This document shows, piece after piece, positions 38,690 to 49,400 of a DNA stretch of 64,000 nt. The notes under the pieces are model-generated. The model was not told the DNA's origin and ran no database searches. It saw nothing but the letters and a program-made list of their open reading frames with translations. Every line of letters starts with the position of its first letter. The first letter of the stretch is position 1. Source of the DNA: Phycisphaeraceae bacterium (lineage in GTDB: Bacteria > Planctomycetota > Phycisphaerae > Phycisphaerales > UBA1924); NCBI GenBank assembly GCA_019636495.1, contig JAHBXL010000002.1, positions 186,001-250,000 on the forward strand, read 5' to 3'. The translations under genes and the position numbers were made by a program.

Positions 38690-39703
38690 ATGCGCAAGCA
38701 CGATGCGACCATCGCCCAGACCTCGACGCTCGCCACGCCCGCGATCGTCGGCGCCGACTCAGCCGCGCTCGCCCACCGTCTCGCCGCGGCGTACGAACTC
38801 ACCAAGCCGCGCATCACGCGCATGGTCGCCATCACCGCCGGCGTCGGCTTCACCATGGCCGCGATCGGCAGGCCGTGGTCCGCCGCCGGACTGTTCGTCT
38901 CCGCGTTCGGCTGCATCCTCGGCACATCGCTCTCGGCCTCCGGCGCAAACGCGCTGAACCAGTGGCTCGAGCGCGACCGCGATGCGCTCATGCACCGCAC
39001 ACGCACGCGCCCGCTCCCCGAGCACCGCCTCTCGGCCAATGCCGCGCTGGGCATCGGCCTGGCGCTCGCGTTTGCCGGCGTCTTCGTTCTCTGGGCGCTC
39101 TGCGGGCCCGCCGCCGCGCTCGTCTCCGCCGCGACCATCATCCTCTACGTCCTCCTCTACACGCCGCTCAAGCCCGTCACCGCCTTCAACACCCTCATCG
39201 GCGCTGTTCCCGGCGCGCTGCCCCCGGTCGTCGGCTGGGCCGCGGCGTGGTCCTTCGGCGCACCCACCGCCTACACCGCGATTGTCGATCCGCTCATCCA
39301 GCCCGCCGCTTGGGCGCTCTTCCTCATCATGCTCGTCTGGCAGGTGCCCCACGTCCTCGCCATCGCATGGATGCACCGCGAGGACTACGCACGCGGCGGC
39401 TACCGCATGCTGCCGATGTCCGACCCCTCTGGCCGCACCACCGCCGCGACCATGGCCGCCTGGGCCATCACGCTCATCCCCGTCTCGCTCGCGCCCGTCC
39501 TGCTCATGCCCGAGTCGCTCGGCTGGCTCTACGCCTCGCTCGCGCTGCTGCTCAGCGGCGGGTTCGCAGCCATGTGCCTGCGCCTGCTGCGCTCGACCGA
39601 ACGCCGGCACATCCGCGCGGCCTTCTTCGCTTCGATCATCCACCTGCCGCTCGTGCTCATGGCGATGGTCGCCGATGCGCTCTGGCACGCGTGGGCGGCG
39701 TAG
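38690..39703 (+). CDS. ctaB: Protoheme IX farnesyltransferase (heme O synthase)
   Basis: 337 residues, about nine membrane helices, UbiA prenyltransferase superfamily. The first Asp-rich motif is NALNQWLERDRDALMHRTRTRPLP (N-x-x-x-D-x-x-x-D with the typical RT-RPLP), and the second region is LIMLVWQVPHVLAIAWMHREDYARGGYRMLP. The enzyme adds farnesyl to heme B giving heme O for cytochrome oxidases. ATG at 38690; the longer upstream frame is rejected as it runs through the tRNA. No oxidase genes are adjacent. Confidence 0.93.
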   Translation: MRKHDATIAQTSTLATPAIVGADSAALAHRLAAAYELTKPRITRMVAITAGVGFTMAAIGRPWSAAGLFVSAFGCILGTSLSASGANALNQWLERDRDALMHRTRTRPLPEHRLSANAALGIGLALAFAGVFVLWALCGPAAALVSAATIILYVLLYTPLKPVTAFNTLIGAVPGALPPVVGWAAAWSFGAPTAYTAIVDPLIQPAAWALFLIMLVWQVPHVLAIAWMHREDYARGGYRMLPMSDPSGRTTAATMAAWAITLIPVSLAPVLLMPESLGWLYASLALLLSGGFAAMCLRLLRSTERRHIRAAFFASIIHLPLVLMAMVADALWHAWAA

Positions 39704-39767
39704 GTCATAGGACTGCCTGCCGGAGCCCCGCGCCAATCGCCGATACAATCCGGCAAGCGAGGCCTCC

Positions 39768-40040
39768 ATGACCGCATACGAAACACGATCGCATATCGGC
39801 CCCGATGGCAGACTTGTGCTGTCGGTTCCGCGTGAGTTTGCCAACACGGATGTTCGTGTCGTTGTTGAGCCCGAGCGGAACGGTCACCCGGCTTTCCCGC
39901 CTGGCACACGCCTGCCGGACCGCACCCTGAATGCAAGCGAGTGGCGCGATCGCCTTCTCAAGAGCGCGGGCAGTCTACCCGGTCTTCCCGATGTCGAACG
40001 GCCGGGGCCCGATGACTACGACAACCGAGGCGATTGGTGA
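39768..40040 (+). CDS. VapB-like antitoxin
   Basis: 90 residues. The N-terminal TRSHIGPDGRLVLSVPREFANTDVRVVVEP resembles an AbrB/MazE-like swapped-hairpin strand pair, and the C-terminal acidic, Pro-rich tail (LPDVERPGPDDYDNRGDW) is the kind that blocks PIN active sites. ATG 39768 has GAGG six nt upstream. Its stop overlaps the start of the PIN gene (TGATG), so they are coupled. Identification rests mostly on context. Confidence 0.68.
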   Translation: MTAYETRSHIGPDGRLVLSVPREFANTDVRVVVEPERNGHPAFPPGTRLPDRTLNASEWRDRLLKSAGSLPGLPDVERPGPDDYDNRGDW

Positions 40041-40441
40041 TGAGGTATCTCCTCGATACCAGCATCTGCATCGCCCACCTCCGCGGGCGCGCCAAGGGCG
40101 TGACCGAGCAACTCATCGCGCACGCCGAAAACGTCTCGGTGTGCAGCATTGTGAAGGCCGAACTCCTGTTCGGCCTGCGCCGCAGCGCACGTCCGCACGC
40201 CGAGTTGGAGAAGGTCGAGACATTCGTCGCCGACTTCCCATCCCTCCCGTTCGACGACACCGCCGCAATACATGCCGCACGCATACGCGCCGACCTCGCC
40301 CAACGCGGCACCCCGATTGGTCCCTACGACTTGTTGATCGCCGCGATCGCTCAGGCCAACAGCCACACGCTCGTAACCTGCAACGCCGCCGAGTTCAATC
40401 GAGTCCCCGGCCTGCTGGTGGAAGACTGGCGTTCTCAATAG
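40040..40441 (+). CDS. VapC-like PIN domain toxin
   Basis: 133 residues. MRYLLDTSICIAHLRG gives the first acidic residue (Asp6); Glu41 (KAELLFGL) and Asp97 (PIGPYDLLIAAIA) complete the PIN ribonuclease centre, and TCNAAEFNRVPGLLVEDW is the usual C-terminus. Start ATG at 40040 overlaps the antitoxin stop. It appears intact. VapC toxins cut tRNA or rRNA. It ends 3 nt before the stop of the convergent kinase gene, with no room for a terminator. Confidence 0.88.
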   Translation: MRYLLDTSICIAHLRGRAKGVTEQLIAHAENVSVCSIVKAELLFGLRRSARPHAELEKVETFVADFPSLPFDDTAAIHAARIRADLAQRGTPIGPYDLLIAAIAQANSHTLVTCNAAEFNRVPGLLVEDWRSQ

Positions 40442-40444
40442 CCC

Positions 40445-43087
40445 CTACGGCACCGCCCCCCGAATCTCCGACGCCCTGGCCGCATCCCCCCTGGCCTCGT
40501 GCCACTTCGCGGCACGCTCCGCCGCTTGCCGCGTGCGCAGGTGCGCGGCCCCGAGCACATCGCGGATCTTTGTCCAACTTTCCGTCACCAGCGTCCCCGC
40601 CTCATCGAGCCGCCCCTGCGCCATCAGGCATCCGCCCAGCGCGCTCTCCGTCTGCGGGATCCGCCAATCCGCGGCGGGCAACTTGGCCCGGAAGATGTCC
40701 AGGGCGCGCCGCAGGTGCCCCTCCCCCTCGGCCGCGCGGCCCGATTCCGTCAGCACACGCCCAAGCAGCAACTCGCACTTGCCCACCTCCGCGTGACCCG
40801 CAGGCAGAACCGCCGCCGCCTTCTCCAGCGCCTCGCGCGCCAGCGGTTCCGCCGCGGCAAAGTCCTGCTTGTCATTCAGCAGGTTTGCCAGGCTGAGAAG
40901 ATCAACAAACACGTCTGGCGCTTTCGCCTTCCGCGCGATCTCCAGCGCCTCGCGCAACAGCAACTCCGCGCCATTCAGGTCGCCCTTATCTTGCAGCAGC
41001 AGCGCGACGTTCCCGATCGAGGCCAGCGTCTGCGGGTGGTCGTTGCCGAGCAACTTCCGCCGGATCGCCAGCGCCTCGCGCGCTGCGGGCTCGGCATCGG
41101 CGAACCGCCCGCGCTGACGAAGCATCTCGCCGAGATTGCCCAGCGTGTTCGCCACGTCCGGGCTCTCCTGCCCCAGCGCGGCCCGCTGCGACGTGATCGC
41201 CTCGCGGAACTTCGACTCCGCCTCGTCATACTTCCCCCGCTCCTGCAACACCGCCGCGAGGTTGTTGATCGTGTTCGCGATATCCGGATGATTCGCCACG
41301 AGCGTCGCCCGCTGGGCCGCCAGCGCGGCGGCGAAACTCGCCTCCGCCTCGTCCAGCCTCCCCATGTCGCGCTCAACGAGCCCGAGGTTGTTCCGCACCG
41401 CCGCGGTCGCCGCGTGCTGCGCGCCGAACAACTTCGTCCTCAGGTCCAGAGCCTCGCGCAGTTCGCGCTGCGCTTCCTCGCGCCGACCCTGCTGCCGATA
41501 CAGCAGACCCAGGTTGTTCTTCGTATCGGCGATATCCGGGTGATCGGCCGGCAAGAGCGCCAGCCGCTTCTTCATCGCCTCCAGCAGTTGCGTCTCGGCC
41601 TTGTCATAAATCCCCAGCGCGGTATACGTCCGCCCCATCGTGTTGCGGATCGCCGACTCGACCGCCGGCTCGTTGGCCAGCGCGGGCAGCACGCGGATCG
41701 AACTCTGGTCCAGCACCTCGCGCACCGTCACATCACGCTTGTTCAGCCGCGAGGGATCGACCGCGCTCAGCACCCGCTCCAGAAACGAGTTCACCTCCTC
41801 CGCGATCTTCCTCGCTCGGTTCGCATCATCGCGCTCGCTGATCGCCTGCTTCTCCGCCGCCAGCGCACGCACCAGCCCATACCCCGTCCCCGCCACCGCC
41901 AGCACCAGCGCCGCCGCCAGCGCGGTGCCCGCCCCCACGCCGAACTTGTGCCGACGCACAAACTTGCCCGCCTTGTACACCGCGCTCGGCGGCCGCGCCA
42001 CCACCGGCTCGTTGTTCAGGAACCGCGTCACATCCGCCGCGAGGTCCCCAGCCGTCTGATACCGCCGCGTCCGATCCTTTTCCATCGCGTGCTGCGTGAT
42101 CCAATCCAGATCACCCGCCAGCAGCCGCACCAGCGTCTTCGGGTCCGACTTCCGCTTCTGCGCGGCGTCGCTCTGCCGTGCGCCAAGGCTCGAGAGCCGC
42201 GTCGGCAGCCGCGGCGGGTCCTGATCACGGATGATCTTCAGGATCCCCTCATACCCCGCCTCGCGCAGCGTCTTGCTGTCAAACGGAAGCACACCCGCCA
42301 GCAACTCGTACAGCACAACGCCCAGCGAGTACACATCCGTCCGCGTGTCAATATCCAGCCCCGTTGTCCCCGCCTGCTCCGGAGACATGTACTCCGGCGT
42401 CCCGATCATCCGGCCAGTCTCGGTAAAGAGCGTCTTCTCCGTCAGCCGCTTGCTCACCGCCTTCGCCACGCCGAAGTCGATCACCTTCGGCACAGGCTTC
42501 TCATCCTGAAGCATCACCAAAATGTTCGAAGGCTTCAGGTCGCGGTGAATGATCCCCTTCTGGTGCGCGTGCTGCACAGCCATGCACACCGGCACGAACA
42601 ACTCCAGCCTCTCCCGCGGCGTCAATCGCTGCGTGTCGCAGTAGTCCGTCAGCGGCACGCCCGGCACGTGCTCCATCGCAAAGTACGGACGGCCCGTGGG
42701 CGTGAGCCCCGCATCCAGAAACTTCGCGACGTTGGCGTGATCCATCAGCGCCAGAGCCTGCCGCTCGGCCTCGAAGCGGGCCAGCACTTCCTTGCTGTCC
42801 ATCCCGAGTTTGATGACCTTCAGCGCGACCCGCCGCTCCACCGGCACGCGCTGCTCCGCAAGGTACACGACGCCGAAGCCGCCCTCGCCAAGCGTCTGCA
42901 AGATCTTGTACGGTCCGATCTGCGAGCCGGGGCCATCTTCGTACATCGCCCCGCCGACCGACCCCCCGCCCCCGCCGCTTCCCCCGCCATCTGATGTCGG
43001 CGCATGCGGCGATGAGCCCGAGCCGCCGCGCGGAGCAGGCGTTTGCGCTGGCCTCGAAGGCTGGTCCGAAGTGGGGCGTTCTTCCAT
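40445..43087 (-). CDS. Membrane Ser/Thr protein kinase with extracytoplasmic TPRs
   Basis: 880 residues. An N-terminal Gly/Ser/Pro-rich linker leads to a kinase domain with GEGGFG (67-72), Lys90, HRDLKPSN (181-188), DFG (204-206) and GTPEYMSPEQ. One membrane helix follows (about 384-405), then a long stretch of TPR-12-type repeats (about 480-860) of about 42 residues, such as HPDIADTKNNLGLLYRQQGR and HPDIANTINNLAAVLQERGK. This is the planctomycete PknB-TPR architecture. ATG 43087 with GGAG; the reading upstream to 43216 is not supported. Partners and targets unknown. Confidence 0.9.
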   Translation of the reverse strand: MEERPTSDQPSRPAQTPAPRGGSGSSPHAPTSDGGGSGGGGGSVGGAMYEDGPGSQIGPYKILQTLGEGGFGVVYLAEQRVPVERRVALKVIKLGMDSKEVLARFEAERQALALMDHANVAKFLDAGLTPTGRPYFAMEHVPGVPLTDYCDTQRLTPRERLELFVPVCMAVQHAHQKGIIHRDLKPSNILVMLQDEKPVPKVIDFGVAKAVSKRLTEKTLFTETGRMIGTPEYMSPEQAGTTGLDIDTRTDVYSLGVVLYELLAGVLPFDSKTLREAGYEGILKIIRDQDPPRLPTRLSSLGARQSDAAQKRKSDPKTLVRLLAGDLDWITQHAMEKDRTRRYQTAGDLAADVTRFLNNEPVVARPPSAVYKAGKFVRRHKFGVGAGTALAAALVLAVAGTGYGLVRALAAEKQAISERDDANRARKIAEEVNSFLERVLSAVDPSRLNKRDVTVREVLDQSSIRVLPALANEPAVESAIRNTMGRTYTALGIYDKAETQLLEAMKKRLALLPADHPDIADTKNNLGLLYRQQGRREEAQRELREALDLRTKLFGAQHAATAAVRNNLGLVERDMGRLDEAEASFAAALAAQRATLVANHPDIANTINNLAAVLQERGKYDEAESKFREAITSQRAALGQESPDVANTLGNLGEMLRQRGRFADAEPAAREALAIRRKLLGNDHPQTLASIGNVALLLQDKGDLNGAELLLREALEIARKAKAPDVFVDLLSLANLLNDKQDFAAAEPLAREALEKAAAVLPAGHAEVGKCELLLGRVLTESGRAAEGEGHLRRALDIFRAKLPAADWRIPQTESALGGCLMAQGRLDEAGTLVTESWTKIRDVLGAAHLRTRQAAERAAKWHEARGDAARASEIRGAVP

Positions 43088-43439
43088 GCCTGCTCCGCTC
43101 GCACTCGTTGCTCTCCCCCACCGTTCCCTGCGCACATTCGGCCCCGCGCGCAACCTCTCAGCCGCCCAGCATACCCGATTTTCTTCGCGCCAAGTACACC
43201 CGACCATGACCATCAATCCGCTAAGTCCAGCATTCGCAGGAACTTCGGCCTCTCTCTTACTCGCCGACGCCGCGCCGCAATTGAAGCAACTTCCAGCGAA
43301 TGGTGCTTTGGCGCACGCGGTTTGCGCTTTATCATGAGGTCAAGACCGCACAGTGATTTGCGCTCTCCAAGACCCGCGAGCGCTTTCTTCTCGTCTTGTG
43401 CTCACCCGTTTGGGGGAACATTCTCCTGGAGGCTACCCC
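43088..43439. other. Divergent intergenic region between kinase and giant surface protein
   Basis: 352 bp with no plausible gene. It must hold promoters for both flanking genes. On the plus strand the best sigma70-like match is listed separately. No tandem or inverted repeat stands out. Confidence 0.6.
43308..43335 (+). promoter_or_regulatory. Candidate promoter of the giant surface-protein gene
   Basis: TTGGCG (43308-43313) and TATCAT (43330-43335) are 16 bp apart; they match 4 of 6 and 5 of 6 consensus positions. A start near 43342 would give a leader of about 100 nt ending in the ribosome site GGAGG before the ATG at 43440. No experimental support. Confidence 0.35.
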
Positions 43440-46400
43440 ATGGCAGGACACGCGGGTCGTTCGCCGACGATGCATCGCTCTCGCGAGCGCGCCCTGCGCG
43501 CTGCCTCAGGATGCGCTCGCGGCCTGATTCACGCCGAGTGCGCTGCCGAGCAACTCGAACCCCGGATCCTCCTCGCCGCGGTCATGTGGGACGGCGGCGG
43601 CGATGGCTCCTCGTGGAGCGACCCGGCCAACTGGTCCGGCGACCGTCTGCCGCGCCCGCGAGATGTCGTCGTCATCGGCGCGGATGCCTCCATCAACATC
43701 GGCGGCAAGGGCGAGCGCATCACCGTGCGCCGGCTCGAAAGCCAGGGCTCGCTCACGCTCCTCGGCGGTTCGCTCCGCACCAGGGGCGCGATGCTCCTCG
43801 ATGGCGAGATCAACGTTCTTGCCAACTCGACGCTCGCCGCGGGCAAGCGATTCCACCTCGGCGCGGTCACACAGGGCGATGGCGCGCGCCTCGTGCTGCG
43901 CGGCGGCAGCATCTTCGTCGACCAGAACGCACACATCTCCGGCCTCTCCCGCTTCAGCGCTCTCGCGCCCGATGAACTCTGGTTCGCAGGATCCGTGGTT
44001 GCGCCGATGATCACCCTCGATGGCGGCGACTCCTCGCGCACCATCATCACCGGCCTCCTCGACGCCTCCAACCAGCGCCCCCGCGATCCCGCGGGCTCCA
44101 TCCACGTCTTCGGCGGCGAAATCTACGTCCATGGCGCCACCATCGACGCCCGCGGCCGTTTCGACGGCGGCCAGGTCCGCATCGGCGGCGACTACTCCGG
44201 ACAGGGCGACCTGCCCCGCGCCCAGCGCGTCTACATTGATGCCGACACCGTCATCCGCGCCGATTCCAAACGCGAGGGCGATGGCGGAACCGTCATCGTC
44301 TGGTCCGATGCGCGCACCATCTTCGATGGACGCATCTCCGCTTCCGCCGGACGACTCGGCGGCGATGGCGGACTCATCGAGACTTCTTCCAAGGGTCTCC
44401 TCAGCATCCGCACCGGTCTGGCCTCCGCCCTTGCACGCCGCGGCGAGGGCGGCCTGTGGCTCCTCGACCCCTACGACATCCTGATCGCCAACACCGCGAA
44501 CTTCAACATCACGATCACCCCCGGCGACCCGACCGTGTTCATGGCCACCGGCGCGGAAGCGACAGTCAGCACCGCGAGCATCACCGCCGCGCTCAACACC
44601 GGCACCAGCGTCACCATCACCACCGAGGGCGATGGCGGCGGCGCGGGCGACATCTTCATCTTCGACGACATCATCAAGACCGCGGGTGGCGCAGCCACGC
44701 TGACGTTCAACGCGGACAGAAACGTCACGCTCAACGCGAACATCTCTTCGAGTTCCGGTCTGCTGGATGTGGTCGTCCAGGCGGGAGGCGCTTTCGACGC
44801 ACCGGTGGGGAGCATCAACACCAACGGCGGGCTGCTGCACCTCGTGGGCAACGAGATCAACCTCGGGGTCACCGCTTCCCTCGCCGCGGGGGATGGCCAG
44901 TTCGTGCTGGTCGCGGTCCAGAATGTGACGCTCCTGGGCACCCTCAACACCTGGCCGGCGTACGGCGTCATCGAGTCAATCCACGGGAACATCAACGCAA
45001 ACACGAGCATCTCCGCGGCGGGCGTGCAGTTGCGTGCGTACGAGGGGTCCGTGCAAGTGAGCGTGATCGAAGCGGCGACTCTGGTGATTGAAGCCGCGGA
45101 CAACATCACGTTCGGTACGGGCAGCGGCGGGCTGATCACCGCCTATTCGTTTGTCGAAGCACACGCCGGCCGCGACGGCACGGGCTCCGTCCTGTTCAAT
45201 CCGCTCGTCGAGGTCCACGCGTGGCAGGTGAGGCTGCGTGCCGGCGACGGCACGGGCGGGGCCGGCGCATCGGCCAGCGTCAATGTCATCGCAAACTCGC
45301 CGTTCTTCCGGAGCACTGCGGGCGGGGCGACCAGCCCGGAGTTCTTCACCATCCGCCAGGATGGCCACATCACCGATGCCCAGATCCCCGGCCCGGCCTC
45401 GTTCGGCGGCGGGCTCCTCCCGCAGAATATCTCGCTGCGATCCGATGATGGCGACCTGACCATCGGCTCCGCGGCCAAGGTCGCAGGCGTCGATCTCTCC
45501 GTCGGAACCAACAACACTCTGACCCTCGGCTCCCTCGGAAACCTCCTCGCACCCGCCCGACTCTTCTTCGATGTCACGCCCTCGCAGATCACCATCAGTA
45601 CCGGCGTGAACGTCACCATGGCCGCGCTGACTCTCCCCGCCGATGTCGTCCTCGGCTCGATCAGTGTCAGCCTCCAGTCCAACTCCACCATCTCGATCTT
45701 CGGCACGGTCAACGGCGCGGGGGGCTTCGCTCTCAACTCGCCCGGCCTGAAGTCGCTCACCGGCGCCGTCGGCAACACCACGCCGCCCTCCAGTCTGCAA
45801 GTCGTCAACGGCTCCGTGCAGTTCTTCGACAACGTGACCGCGGGAATCATCTCCATCGGCCCCGCGGCCACGATCTTCAACAGCGTGACCATGACCGCGA
45901 CGTCCTCGGGTCCGTTCTTCGGTTCGACTCTCAGCATCAACGGCTCGGCCGAGTTGCACATACGCGGCGTCAGTCCCGCCTTCCTCGGCGGGTCCGACTC
46001 CGTCTCGGGCTCCGGCATCCTCTCGATCGCCCCCGCGTCCAACGCCGCAACGATGGAAATCGGCGGCGCGTTCCTCGCCCCCACCGACATCGCCGCGATC
46101 GCCCAGGGATTCACGCGGGTCGAGTTCGGCTCCGGCATACAAGACGGCCCGGTCATCGTCGTCACCGACACATTCAGGAACCCGACGAGATTCCTCGTCC
46201 GCAACGGCCTCATCTACCACAACGCACTCGCGTTCACTGCCCCCGGCGCGGGCGTCACCTTCGCCGCGAGCGGCTTTGGGTACGTGATCGCCAACGGCAA
46301 CATCGAGACCCGCGGCGGGGTCATCGAAGTCGATGCGCCGTTTGTCGTGAACACCTCCGTCATCTACCTCAACACCACGCAGTTCGGCGCCGATGCCGGC

Positions 46401-49400
46401 GCGGATATCCGCCTGCTCGCAGAGGTCCTCGCCGGCGATGGCCTGTCGCCCTCCATCGAGTTCCGACTCGGCGCACTGAACACGCTCACGCTCGCGGCCG
46501 GAATCGGCACCGAGTACGAACCGTTCAACTCGATGATCGTGTACGACGGCGCCGCCGCCCGCACCTGGGGCGACCTGTGGCTCGGGAGCCAGTTGACCTC
46601 GGGGCTGGGGATGGGCGCCCCGTTCGAGATCGCCGCCGATGTGCTCGTCTGGGTGTCGAACGCCTCGTTCCTGCACGGCATCCGCACCTTCGGCGGAGCG
46701 CATTCGCTCACCATGATCGGCGGCGGCGATGTCGAGATCCACGGCACCACGATGGTCGAGAACCTCGAAGTGCATTTCAGCGACGGCACCACCCACCTGA
46801 ACGGCAACGTCATCGTCGGGAACTTCGCGCTCTTCAACACGATCCTCGACATCAACTGGTACATCACCATCTCCGCGTCCACCCTGAGCCTCATCCGGCC
46901 CGTGAGCGTGAACGACCTCAGCCTCGAACTCATCGCCGACCACCTCAACATCGGCAGCACGATCTCGCCCGGCGGCCCGAACGCCACGCTCTCGATCAGC
47001 GCACGCACGCCATCGCAGACCGTGTCGCTCGCCGATCTCGACGAGGGCCTGTGGCTCACGTCGCTGGCGCTCCCACGCATCCTCGACGGGTTCGCGCTGA
47101 TCCGTTTCGGCAGCCTCGACGCCACCGGAACGCTCTACATCGGCAACGCCACCTTCCTGGACCCGGTCCAGTTTGTCATGGCCGGCCCGGGCGGACGCAT
47201 CGTGGTCAACGGCCCGTTGTCCGGCGTCGACAACGCCTCGTTCATGTTCATCGGCGCAGGTTCCACCACGGTGATCAACGGCGACATCAACACCGATGCC
47301 GCGCCGCTGATCTTCGACGATGCCGTGATCATCGCGGCCGATGTGACCCTGAACACCGTGGGCGGCGGCGGCATCGGCGGCGACATCGAGTTCTACATGA
47401 CCGTCGACAGCGAGACCGGCCAGACCCACTCGCTCACACTCGCGGCCGGCTCGGGAACCGTGCGCTTCTTCGGCGCCGTGGGCGGGGCCCCCGGCGGAGT
47501 GCTCGGCTCGTTGACCGTCATCGGGGGCGGCGGTCAGGCGCTGGTGGCGGGCGGCCTCGTGAGCACGATGATCAACCAGACCTGGAACCGCCAGGTCGTG
47601 CTGGGCAATCACACCGTGCTCTCCGGCGGCACGGGCTCACTGAACATCAACGCCCCGATCGTCGCCGGGCCCTTCGATCTCACGCTCCAGGCCGACACCA
47701 TCAACATCAACGGCGCGCTCTCGGGCAGCGGCAACCTCCGCATCGAGCCGTTCACCAACTCGCGAGATGTCTACATCTACTCCGTCCCCCTCGGCGGCGC
47801 GCTCTTCATCGACCCCGGCGAACTCGACAACATCGAGGATGGGTGGGAATCCGTCACCTACGGAAAGGAGGGCGGCGATGCCCAGATGGTCGTCGGCGGC
47901 GGAGACTACCCCGACCCCACCCGCTTCGTCATGGACGGCGACTCCATGTCGTCTTCCATCACCATCGCGGGCGAGGTCAGCGGCACCGGCAACGGCACCA
48001 TCACCATCCGCGGCGGCGGCTCAACCACGCACCTCTGGGCCAACATCCGCACCCAGGGCAATGCCATCACCATCCTCGACCGCGTCATCCTGCACGGCCT
48101 GAACCTCAAACTCGATTCCACCTTCGGCGGCCTCTTCCCGATCGGCGGAAAGATCGAGGTCCACGACGACATCGACAGCCAGCCGGGCATGGAACGCTCA
48201 CTCGAGATCGACGCCGGCGACGACGAAATCGAACTCTTCGGCAAAATCGGAGACCGCTTCGACTCCCGACTCGGACAGTTCATCACCGGCCTCTTCAGCC
48301 GCGCCATCCTTCGCGGCGGGATCATCAAGACCATCGGCCAGCAACTCTACCAGGGCCCGGTGTTCGTCCCGCAGAGCCTGCTGCTGTCCACCCTCGGCGC
48401 GCCGATCATCTTCGAGGACGAAGTCGTCGGCGATGAGAACCTCACCATCGGCGACGGAACCGGCGAGACCACCTTCAACGATGAGTCCAACTTCGAGTCG
48501 CTCACCATCGAGTTCGGCAGCACGCGGACCTTCAACGGCACCGTCAACATCGGCACGCTCACCGTCCTCGGCGGAATCGTGAACTTCAACGCCGATGGCA
48601 AGATCGGCGACGGAATCCTCGTCGCCGGCACGCTCTCCGGAACCGCCACCATCTTCATCGATGGCGAGTTCGATTGGGCCGGCGGCCTCGTCGAGGGCGA
48701 CGGTCTGCTCGTCGTCCGCCCGGGCGGCGTCTTCAGTTTCGGCGGCGCATCCGAGCGCACCCTCGCACGAGACATCGAGGTCCTCGGCTCCCTCCTCTGG
48801 ACCTCCGGCCACCTCTTCCTCCGAAGCGCAACCGTCTTCATCCTCCCCGGCGGCGTCTTCGAGGTCCGCTCCTCCGGCACCATGCTCCCCGCCGAGGGCG
48901 CCGATGGCGCGCTCGACAACGACGGCCTCATCATCCGCGAATCCCCCGGCGCCGCGGCGTTCGTCGGGCTCGCCGTCACCAACACCGGCGAGATCCGAAT
49001 CGCCGATGGCTCTCTCAAGATCACTCCCGACGGCGGGACCTTCACCAACAACGGCCTCATCGATCTCGGGCCCGCCGGCTCGCTCATCGTCCGCGGCGAC
49101 TACATCCAGGCCGCCGGCGCGACACTCGCCATCCGGATCGCCGGCACCGGTGTCGCCGAGTTCGGCAGGCTCATCGTCCTCCTCGGCGGCGCGGCCCTCG
49201 GCGGAACCGTCTCCACCTCGTTCGTCAACGGATTCGTCCCGCAGGCCGGCGGCGAGTTCCGCTTCCTGCAGAGCGTCACCCGCACCGACGTCTTCGCCAT
49301 CGAGAACCTCGAGCCCCCGCCGCCGAATCTCCGCGCCGACATCGAGTACGACCCCGATGGCGCGCGGCTCGTCATTTCCCCCGGCCTCCGCGCCGATTCG

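Noticed and set aside
44976-47612. 878-codon open frame on the minus strand
   Set aside because: Antisense to the giant surface protein, with Gly/Asp/Arg-rich sequence and no domain.
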